Shown: in pieces, positions 1 through 6,641 of the stretch
How the letters are laid out: every line of letters starts with the position of its first letter
Position numbering within the stretch: the stretch's first letter is position 1
Assembly: GCF_937875145.1 (NCBI RefSeq)
Contig: NZ_CALNCS010000208.1
Coordinates: 1 to 23,495 of the forward strand
Length of the DNA stretch: 23,495 nt
DNA from: Alkalibaculum bacchi
GTDB taxonomy: Bacteria; Bacillota; Clostridia; Eubacteriales; Alkalibacteraceae
Direction: 5' to 3'
The notes under the pieces: model-generated
What the model saw: only the letters and a program-made list of their open reading frames with translations
Databases searched by the model: none
What the model was told of the DNA's origin: nothing
Position numbers and translations under genes: made by a program

Positions 1-46
1 GGGTGGTTTTATGTTTCGCCCTTAAGGGCTCAACAGGCTAAAGCCT
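1..46. repeat. Cluster of short palindromes at the window edge
   Basis: Two perfect palindromes lie side by side: GCCCTTAAGGGC at 18-29 and AGGCT-AA-AGCCT at 35-46. A GGGTGG run at 1-6 may be one arm of a third hairpin cut off by the window edge. Stacked hairpins without an ORF suggest a structured intergenic element, such as a REP-like repeat, the end of an IS200/IS605-type element, or an RNA. The sequence alone cannot decide, because the element continues outside the window. Confidence 0.35.
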
Positions 47-106
47 ACAATAAAATACTAGATTAATTATAATCTAACCTCTACTTAAAGTAGTACTTTA
101 TTTTAC

Positions 107-134
107 AAAAAAGGCCTCTATTTTCAAGGCCTTT
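107..134 (-). terminator. Intrinsic terminator of the GNAT gene
   Basis: On the minus strand an 8-bp stem (AAAGGCCT at 127-134 with AGGCCTTT at 110-117) encloses a 9-nt loop and is followed by a run of T. It lies about 25 bp past the stop codon of the small acetyltransferase gene, as expected for a Rho-independent terminator. Confidence 0.75.
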
Positions 135-159
135 AGGGTTCATGTGATACTTTAGGATA

Positions 160-432
160 CTAATATATTAAATCTGTATAATCTGCATTTTTGTTCATTT
201 CTGCTTTTGTAAATGGACAAAGTGGCGTAATTTTTTTATGTTCTTCCCTGGCTAAACAAACCACCTCTTTTAAAAGTATCTTTCCAACTCCTTGTCCTCT
301 TAATTGATCTGAAACTTTTGTACTATCTATGATAATAATTTTATCCCCTGCATTAACATATGTCATTTCCGCCAGTGGATTTTGTGAATCTCCGATGTAA
401 AATCTATTCGTCCCCCTATTAATAGTAAACAA
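160..432 (-). CDS. Small GNAT-family N-acetyltransferase (YjdJ/GNAT_2 type)
   Basis: This encodes a soluble protein of about 90 residues that matches the short GCN5-related acetyltransferases of the YjdJ-like type. Visible features are the acetyl-CoA binding loop RGQGVGKILL near residues 45-54, and the C-terminal block with Pro-Leu-Cys-Pro-Phe near residues 70-74 and a closing tyrosine, typical of this subfamily. Its substrate is unknown. I chose the TTG at 432-430 as start because AGAGGTG ends six bases before it; the in-frame GTG at 441 lies inside that ribosome binding site. The gene has its own terminator downstream, and its upstream neighbour ends about 107 bp away on the same strand, so it is probably monocistronic. 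A promoter is likely within 442-538, but I see no strong consensus there. Confidence 0.85.
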   Translation of the reverse strand: MFTINRGTNRFYIGDSQNPLAEMTYVNAGDKIIIIDSTKVSDQLRGQGVGKILLKEVVCLAREEHKKITPLCPFTKAEMNKNADYTDLIY

Positions 433-538
433 TATATGCACCTCTTTTTATATTTTGATAGATATGTTTTACCCACACCTGCTTAAATGAATCAACCTTT
501 TCTAGATATGAGAGTGCAATAGATACAACGCCACCTAT

Positions 539-3500
539 CTATGACATTTTAGGCTTATCAAATACAAAGCTCACTTCAAAAGTCTCTTCATTAATCTTAA
601 TATCTTTGTAGCCTAAAGCTTTTAAACTACTCACAAAGTTTCTACACATTCCTAAATCTTTTAATACAATCTTTATATCCATGGATAGCTCCGATGCTTT
701 AGTAAATACCGCTGGTTTAAATCCTGTCAGCCACCAATGTTTCTTAAAGCCATTTGTACCAGGATTACTTGAATCTCTGGTAAAAACATGTTGTCCATTT
801 CTTCTTAACTCAAATGACATCTGGAGCATATTGTCTTTTTCTGCACAGGCTGTATCGTCACCCATGTAGGCCAGTAAAGCATTAATTCTATCATCAAAGG
901 TATTATATGTTGTGTTTACCTGTAATTGCCCTACATAGATTCCTATTTCCGCTCCAGCAGCAATCCCATACTGCCCTTTCCACAACTCAATCTTCCATTG
1001 TTTCCCTTGATATGGAAATCGAATTATTTCATATTGTATGTAAATACCTACTAAGGGAGCTGCAGTATCATAAATTGGGAAGTATCCAAATTCCCGTTGC
1101 CAAGGGTATAATGTAGAATAAAATATTCCTTGAATTGGATCATAGTCAAATCCAACCCATGTAGTAAGTTTAGAGATATCACTTCCCCTTGTGGAAAATG
1201 GAATAACTGTCTTAACAATCTCTACAGTAAATGTTTCCCATACATCTACCTTTTGCCTGTTGGCGACAACTTCACGTCCTCCACCATTTTCCGCGCAGAG
1301 ATACATACCATTGTAGCACCGTAAGCTTACTTTATCTCCGCTTTTAATTTCTCCAGTTCCCTGTACTTTTTGAATAATAAATCGTTCCCATTCTGCAGGT
1401 GTTGTTCTGTTCGCTACGACTTCACACCCTCCACCATTTTCCGCACAAGCGTAATTACCATTAGAGGAAATAAGATAAATTATATCTCCGCTGATTAGTT
1501 TGCCTTCCATTTGACTTCTAATAATAAAAGTCTCAGATAGATCTGCTGCGTCTTTGTTTGCAACAATAGGCCCTCCTCCACCATCTTTAGCAGAAACGTA
1601 TTGCCCATTAAATGCCTTTAGTCGAACCGATATCAAATTGTCTTCGCATTTATTAACAAAGAGCTTGTTGTATACGGTATTACGCAAATCAGGATTTGTA
1701 TAAAATTGGAACTTACTCCATTGTACATAGTTTGTCGGATTCTCTGGTCCTAGCCCTTTTCCGTCAAGACTATGGAGAAATGATATAATCCTTGGATCGA
1801 TTGACACCTGATTTAATGCTTGCCCCATATTAGCGTCCATATTATAATGAGTTTTTCCTTTTATCTCTACTTCAATAGACTTTTGAAACAAAATATTGTT
1901 TGCATCATCGTATAATTTAATCCAACTAGGACGCCAATCATCACTAACTACAATATAGTCTTTTCGCAATCTAAACCTTGCAATCTCATTTAGTACAATT
2001 GTCTGTGGCAAGTCAAAATCATAAGAGTCAATGTCATTACTCTCAAAGTCATTGTAGTTTGGCTTATCAAGGCGTATTTCAAATTCTCGTCCATCACGCA
2101 TCACAACCGCAAAATAGACATTATCATCTGTGCCAGAATATTTTTTCTTGCTTGTTGCAATTTCGACTCTTAAATGTCTTACTGCTCTTAGATAAGTAGG
2201 TTTCTCATATTCAAACAAACCTGTTGAAACAGTAGCAAATTCAATAGTAAATGTTTCCCAAATACCTGCATTTTGTCTATTGGCAATGACTTCACGTCCT
2301 CCACCATTTTCAGCGCATATATACATTCCATTGTAGCACCGTAAAGCCACCTTATCTCCACTCTTTATTTCTCCGCTACCCTGTATCTTTTGAATGATAA
2401 ATCGTTCCCATTCTGCAGGTGCTGCTCTGTTCGCTACAATTTCTCGTCCTCCACCGTCTTCAGCACATAGGTAAGCACCATTATGAGCAGCTAGGTTGAT
2501 TACGTCACCGCTCATGAGCACTCCTTCATTTTTGTCAAGAATTCCGAAAGTCTCCCAGATATCGGCTTTTGCCTTATTTGCAACAACTGCTCCGCCTCCA
2601 CCCCCTTCTGCGCATAAGTATTGACCATTGTAGGCTTTCAAACGTATTGCAGTCACTCTTTTAGGAACATTGTCTTTAGCAGTTTGAACAAATCCATTTA
2701 GATGATCCGGCCCAATAAGACAAAGTTTACTCATATTCAGACATTGGTAAAAGGCATGAAATGACTGAATAAGCGTATCATTTGATCCTCCGTAATTCCC
2801 CATTTCCATATGGAGTTTTACAGATACATAGTATTCTGGATATAATGTCCCATTATTTAAGTAAAAAGCAGGTTCTGTTAATATGTGCTCTACTATTTCT
2901 AAAGCTTCATCTAAATTTCTCACCTGCTTGTTTGTAACAACATATATAAAGGATGAAATATACTGGAAAATGATTTTTTCAATTTCTTTTTTGAGAGGCT
3001 CTAAGACATTTAGTGCAGCTATAATATCACCTATTGTTTCAACAAACCGTTTGATCCCTTTTGGAACACCGATAATTAGAAGAAAATGATTATCTAACCA
3101 TGATTCAAGAGCGTCCTTTGCTTCCTTAATAGAATGAGAATCGTCATTCATATTATGAGCTACCTTTTGCCATGTAGTGAGCCACTCCCTTGAGGCTAGG
3201 CGAATATCTCCAACCCATCCGTAAAAATAATTTGCAAGATCATATGTGCCTATATTATTTCCATTCTGGTAGTCAACAATAGCTTTTTCAAGGTCAACCA
3301 TGGCATCTATAGGCATTGTCACTGGTACTTTTGAATATTCTGCTTTTAAAGATGAATTAAAGAAACAATTCTGTAAAAACGATATAGGTGCATCTAGTTC
3401 CGCGTTTATATTCTCTGGAAGTTTTTGATCCATATACTTTTCAACTAATACATGCCGTGCAATGATTTTCATCTTTTCATTGTTATCAGAATATTCCCAC

Positions 3501-3874
3501 CAACCCTTAGCCCATTTGTTCACATAGTGATGCCCGTACATATCTCCAGCATAGTGAATCATAAATCCGAGAATAAAAGCATAACATTTCTTTCTATCGG
3601 GATAATTCAGCGGTAGCTTTCCATACTCCTCAAATAGTTTTGTAATCCATATACCTGAGTTTTCACCATGGATAACTGTTTGACCAACAAACATATCTGG
3701 ATAAAAGTCAGGTCCTACTGCTCCTGCCCGAAAGGCACTAGGATGTGAATTAATTGCATCAACGACATCAGCAGGTGGTTTATACGATCCTATACCTGGT
3801 AATGTCAACTTCCCTGTTTTTTTAATCTCATCCATTAATAAATTAGCCATGTAAATATGCGTCTTGCCATTCAT
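539..3874 (-). CDS. Multidomain zinc-dependent phospholipase C-like protein with fascin-like repeats, PLAT-like and DUF4474-type domains
   Basis: The 1111-residue product starts with a Zn_dep_PLPC-like domain (about 1-260). Candidate metal ligands are H6, D56 in GPDFYPD, H69, H107 and D111 in MIHYAGDMYGHHY, and H115/H116. Next come three fascin-like beta-trefoil units (about 406-548), each with the pattern Asn-Gly-x-Tyr-x-x-Ala-Glu, a glycine run and Val-Ala-Asn. A segment at about 562-672 resembles a PLAT/C2-like domain (GTDDNVYFAVVMRDG), as in the C-terminal domain of clostridial alpha-toxin. A second fascin-like triad follows (746-888), then a C-terminal domain resembling DUF4474 (about 897-985, PWQREFGYFPIYD and WKGQYG). 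No signal peptide or membrane segment is visible, so secretion is uncertain. The start is fixed by AAGGGGGAAAT just before ATG. A role in lipid hydrolysis or membrane/glycan binding is inference; the combination is unusual. Confidence 0.85.
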   Translation of the reverse strand: MNGKTHIYMANLLMDEIKKTGKLTLPGIGSYKPPADVVDAINSHPSAFRAGAVGPDFYPDMFVGQTVIHGENSGIWITKLFEEYGKLPLNYPDRKKCYAFILGFMIHYAGDMYGHHYVNKWAKGWWEYSDNNEKMKIIARHVLVEKYMDQKLPENINAELDAPISFLQNCFFNSSLKAEYSKVPVTMPIDAMVDLEKAIVDYQNGNNIGTYDLANYFYGWVGDIRLASREWLTTWQKVAHNMNDDSHSIKEAKDALESWLDNHFLLIIGVPKGIKRFVETIGDIIAALNVLEPLKKEIEKIIFQYISSFIYVVTNKQVRNLDEALEIVEHILTEPAFYLNNGTLYPEYYVSVKLHMEMGNYGGSNDTLIQSFHAFYQCLNMSKLCLIGPDHLNGFVQTAKDNVPKRVTAIRLKAYNGQYLCAEGGGGGAVVANKAKADIWETFGILDKNEGVLMSGDVINLAAHNGAYLCAEDGGGREIVANRAAPAEWERFIIQKIQGSGEIKSGDKVALRCYNGMYICAENGGGREVIANRQNAGIWETFTIEFATVSTGLFEYEKPTYLRAVRHLRVEIATSKKKYSGTDDNVYFAVVMRDGREFEIRLDKPNYNDFESNDIDSYDFDLPQTIVLNEIARFRLRKDYIVVSDDWRPSWIKLYDDANNILFQKSIEVEIKGKTHYNMDANMGQALNQVSIDPRIISFLHSLDGKGLGPENPTNYVQWSKFQFYTNPDLRNTVYNKLFVNKCEDNLISVRLKAFNGQYVSAKDGGGGPIVANKDAADLSETFIIRSQMEGKLISGDIIYLISSNGNYACAENGGGCEVVANRTTPAEWERFIIQKVQGTGEIKSGDKVSLRCYNGMYLCAENGGGREVVANRQKVDVWETFTVEIVKTVIPFSTRGSDISKLTTWVGFDYDPIQGIFYSTLYPWQREFGYFPIYDTAAPLVGIYIQYEIIRFPYQGKQWKIELWKGQYGIAAGAEIGIYVGQLQVNTTYNTFDDRINALLAYMGDDTACAEKDNMLQMSFELRRNGQHVFTRDSSNPGTNGFKKHWWLTGFKPAVFTKASELSMDIKIVLKDLGMCRNFVSSLKALGYKDIKINEETFEVSFVFDKPKMS
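1226..1639 (-). repeat. Intragenic repeat copy B (second fascin-like triad)
   Basis: This segment encodes residues about 746-883 of the phospholipase-like protein. It matches copy A at a constant offset of exactly 1020 bp (340 codons) with no visible indel. Stretches such as TAAATCGTTCCCATTCTGCA are identical in both copies, which points to internal duplication or ongoing gene conversion. Confidence 0.85.
2246..2659 (-). repeat. Intragenic repeat copy A (first fascin-like triad)
   Basis: This is the upstream partner of the repeat at 1226-1639, encoding residues about 406-543. The third unit of each triad is nearly the same in protein sequence (Ser-Gly-Asp-Lys-Val, Arg-Cys-Tyr-Asn-Gly-Met-Tyr). 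The first units differ more, so the triads were probably copied as whole blocks. Confidence 0.85.
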
Positions 3875-3943
3875 TCTATTTCCCCCTTATTTATTAAAAT
3901 CTATGCATATTATGCCTCACCAACCGTCATATTCATTGTGTTC

Positions 3944-3968
3944 ATTATAAAACATTACTTATAGTAAT
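3944..3968 (-). promoter_or_regulatory. Candidate -10 box and operator-like palindrome upstream of the phospholipase-like gene
   Basis: On the minus strand a perfect TATAAT (3944-3949) lies about 70 bp upstream of the start codon. Immediately upstream is the palindrome ATTACT-ATA-AGTAAT (3954-3968), which sits in the promoter spacer where a regulator could bind. No good -35 box is visible, so the promoter would need an activator or is a chance match. The rest of 3875-4050 is AT-rich with nothing else recognised. Confidence 0.35.
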
Positions 3969-4050
3969 AATACACTTTTTTGTAATTTTTACCCTTTTAT
4001 ACTACTTTAATTTTTCTTTTTACGATCTTTTAATTGACTCCTTTTGAAAT

Positions 4051-4080
4051 AAAAAAATATCCACCAGGAAACTGGTGGAT
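4051..4080 (-). terminator. Intrinsic terminator of the deaminase operon
   Basis: A perfect 9-bp stem (ATCCACCAG with CTGGTGGAT) closed by a tetraloop spans 4059-4080. On the minus strand it is followed by ATTTTTTTA. It begins 10 bp past the codA-like stop codon. Confidence 0.9.
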
Positions 4081-4090
4081 AAAATTTATA

Positions 4091-5347
4091 TTAATAGTTA
4101 ACACCTAAATCAAGTTTAACATCATATTCTACTGGTTTTTGCTTAAATAGATATTCTCCTTTTCTAATAGAAGCAAGAACTCTAGCACGATTTCTTATTA
4201 CATCAAATGGACTGTCTCCATCAAGAATAATGAAGTTTGCATCTTTGCCTACATCCAACCCATATCTGTCTTGGATATTTAAGCATCGAGCTCCATTGTA
4301 TGTGATTAAATCCAAATCTTTTTCTATTTCTTCTGGTGACATAATTTGAGCTAAGTGGATTCCATTGTCAAGAATATTCATCATATTTCCATTACCCATT
4401 GGATACCATGGATCGTTTATTGAATCTTGTGCAAATGCTACATTGATTCCTGATTCCATGAATTCTTTTACTCTAGTCAATCCACGACGTTTAGGATATG
4501 TATCCTGACGACCTTGAAGATATGCATTTTCAGTTGGGCAAGAAATGAAGTTCATCTTGCTCTTTTTGAACAAGTCCATCATTCTAAATGCATATGAATT
4601 ATCTGCTGAACCAAATGAGCAAGTATGGCTCGCTGTAGTTCGTATGCCGTAATCCTCTATTAGAACAAGTGCATTTAACAACTCAACAAAACGTGAGTGC
4701 GGATCATCTGTTTCGTCACAGTGAACATCTATAAGCTTATCATATTTTATAGCAAGTTTAACGATGTCGTGAACAGATTTTTCACCGAATTCTCTTGCTG
4801 GCTCATAATGTGGAATTCCTCCAACAACATCAGCACCCATCTTAAGAGCTTCTTCTACTAGATCACGTCCCCCCTTATATGTGTACATTCCTTCTTGTGG
4901 GAATGCTACGATTTGAATTTCAACTATATCCTTTAATTCTTCTCGGAGTTCCAACATCGCCTTTAGAGCTGTGAAATTTGGATCTGTAACGTCTATATGT
5001 GTACGTATGTGTTGTACACCTTGGGAAACCTCATCTTTAATCCCCTTAAGAGCAAGTTTTTTAACGCTATTTACAGTTAAATTTTCTTTAAATTTTGGCC
5101 ACATTTCAATTGCTTCAAAAAGAGTTCCTGAACCGGCACCTTCTTGCCCAAGTTCAGATAATGTGTAAACATAATCTAAATGTAAATGAGGATCTACATA
5201 AGGGGCTGTAATCAGTTTTCCACCTAAATCAATAATTTCATCTGATGGACCAAGATCCTTGCCAATCGCCTTAATAACTCCATTATCTACTAAAATCTCA
5301 TCTGCTTCATTATGGCCATAAATAACTGTATTTATAAATTTTTTCAT
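4091..5347 (-). CDS. codA: CodA-type cytosine deaminase / amidohydrolase
   Basis: The 418-residue product is colinear with E. coli cytosine deaminase CodA, a metal-dependent amidohydrolase that deaminates cytosine to uracil for pyrimidine salvage. The expected metal and catalytic residues are visible: H54 and H56 in VDPHLHLD, Q150 in FPQEG, H208 and E211 in VHCDETDD, H240 in ASHTCS, and D307. The block LQGRQDTYPKRRGLTRVKE is almost family-invariant. The metal aspartate is followed by Ser308 (AQDSINDPW) where E. coli CodA has a second aspartate (GHDDVFDPW), and the preceding His is Gln. The neighbouring motif is also changed (FISCPTENAYLQGR). Substrate preference may therefore differ from cytosine. 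The ATG follows AAGGAGGAAACT. It lies 46 bp downstream of a DMT permease gene and is probably cotranscribed with it. Confidence 0.88.
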   Translation of the reverse strand: MKKFINTVIYGHNEADEILVDNGVIKAIGKDLGPSDEIIDLGGKLITAPYVDPHLHLDYVYTLSELGQEGAGSGTLFEAIEMWPKFKENLTVNSVKKLALKGIKDEVSQGVQHIRTHIDVTDPNFTALKAMLELREELKDIVEIQIVAFPQEGMYTYKGGRDLVEEALKMGADVVGGIPHYEPAREFGEKSVHDIVKLAIKYDKLIDVHCDETDDPHSRFVELLNALVLIEDYGIRTTASHTCSFGSADNSYAFRMMDLFKKSKMNFISCPTENAYLQGRQDTYPKRRGLTRVKEFMESGINVAFAQDSINDPWYPMGNGNMMNILDNGIHLAQIMSPEEIEKDLDLITYNGARCLNIQDRYGLDVGKDANFIILDGDSPFDVIRNRARVLASIRKGEYLFKQKPVEYDVKLDLGVNY

Positions 5348-5393
5348 AGTTTCCTCCTTAATATTAAATAGTATTCTTCAAAATGATTGAATT

Positions 5394-6326
5394 TCAAGAT
5401 GAAACAATTTCATTCTCAGTAACTTCTTTTTGTTTTGTTGGAATAGTGATATTCATTAGAACAATTGATATTAGCATGATAACTATACCAAAAGATCCTA
5501 TAAAGTTGATTTTTTCATTTAACAAAAATACTCCTGAAAGTGTAGCTATAACAACTTCACCAGAAGCAATGATCGTTGCCTTCGAAGCATCTACACCCAT
5601 TGACAATCCCTTCAGGTATAAAAGATTTGCAATTAAACCAGTAGACATAGAGTTTAAGAATGCCCAGAATAGAAATGTACTATTGGTAAACAAATCTAAA
5701 TGCTGCCATGGCTTCGCAAATATACTCGTAGCCATTACACTGAATAATAACATATAAAACGTCATTGTCTCAGGATCATCTCCATCCGTTGCAACTTTGC
5801 CTATGATAGTATTAAGCGCATATAAGAAACCTGAAATAACCCCTAGAGTTAAACCTAATCCTGAAATATTTAATTCTGCAAAATTTCCGCCTGTTACCAT
5901 TAGAATACATCCGACAAGATTTAAGAGTACTGCAAAGTGTTGATATCCACGTAATTTCTCTTTGAAAAAGATTACGGACATTATCGCTGTGAAGACGGGA
6001 GCTAAATACATAAGAATGGATGCTGCTGCCACACCTACTAGAGTTACGGCAGTATCATTAGCTAATTTGAAAATACCTTTCGTTAAAGCACCTAGTAAAA
6101 TACTATATAATAAACCCCTCTTCGAAATTTTTAATCCATTCATACCTTTCTTTACTATTAAGTAAAGAAACAAGGGTAAAAGTGCTATAAAATGCCCGCT
6201 AAATGCAGTCATTAGTGAAGATACACCCATATTACTCATTTGAGTTACGAGATACCCACCAAGTCCCCAGGAAACTCCCGACATAAAAACAAGAAGATAA
6301 CCTTGCAGGGATCTTCTCTTTTCCAT
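5394..6326 (-). CDS. EamA/DMT-family permease
   Basis: The product has about 310 residues and ten hydrophobic segments in two halves, the classic EamA duplication. It starts with a glycine-rich first helix (GYLLVFMSGVSWGLGGYLV) and has a conserved region near the second-half helices (ATIIASGEVVIATLSGVFLLNE) typical of drug/metabolite exporters and uptake carriers. I chose the ATG at 6326-6324, nine bases after GGAGG; the in-frame TTG at 6335 directly abuts the ribosome binding site. It is the first gene of a two-gene operon with the CodA-like deaminase, so it may carry a nucleobase, a related amine or the deamination product. That is inference: the usual partner of codA is a CodB-type NCS1 permease. 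A palindrome, TTAAGT-TT-ACTTAA, at 6351-6364 in the leader is a possible operator. Confidence 0.85.
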   Translation of the reverse strand: MEKRRSLQGYLLVFMSGVSWGLGGYLVTQMSNMGVSSLMTAFSGHFIALLPLFLYLIVKKGMNGLKISKRGLLYSILLGALTKGIFKLANDTAVTLVGVAAASILMYLAPVFTAIMSVIFFKEKLRGYQHFAVLLNLVGCILMVTGGNFAELNISGLGLTLGVISGFLYALNTIIGKVATDGDDPETMTFYMLLFSVMATSIFAKPWQHLDLFTNSTFLFWAFLNSMSTGLIANLLYLKGLSMGVDASKATIIASGEVVIATLSGVFLLNEKINFIGSFGIVIMLISIVLMNITIPTKQKEVTENEIVSS

Positions 6327-6517
6327 ACCAACCAACCTCCAAAAATGTTATTAAGTTTACTTAACTAGCATATCATAAAAAAGTGAAAATTACAGAAGGT
6401 AAATTTTGGTATACTAATATCTCACACATTGTATATGCCTTGAGTTGTTCCATAAAAGATATGATAACTCTTCAAGGTAATTGATACCTCACTATGCTAC
6501 TAGTGATTTATATTTCG

Positions 6518-6581
6518 GCATATCGGGACGGTAACCTTTATTTCCTAAAAAGTGGAGTAAGAGGTCACCGTTCCGATATGC
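6518..6581. repeat. 64-bp dispersed palindromic repeat, copy 1
   Basis: The 19-bp arms GCATATCGGGACGGTAACC (6518-6536) and GGTCACCGTTCCGATATGC (6563-6581) can pair with two mismatched or wobble positions around a 26-nt loop. A second 64-bp copy in the same orientation is at 14247-14310 with no length difference. The form recalls REP/RAYT-type palindromes of Firmicutes genomes, but no associated transposase lies in this window. The remainder of 6327-6641 holds the permease leader and nothing else I recognise. Confidence 0.85.
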
Positions 6582-6641
6582 TATTATTGGAGAGATCATC
6601 TGGAAGAATCATTACTCTTTAAGGCTAGATAGATTAAATAA

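Noticed and set aside
681..3089. Plus-strand open frames opposite the phospholipase-like gene
   Set aside because: They are short, have low-complexity composition mirroring the minus-strand codons, and no start signals.
5383..5757. Plus-strand open frame of 124 codons opposite the EamA permease
   Set aside because: The minus-strand permease is full length with a clear RBS; the opposite frame has no RBS or family match.
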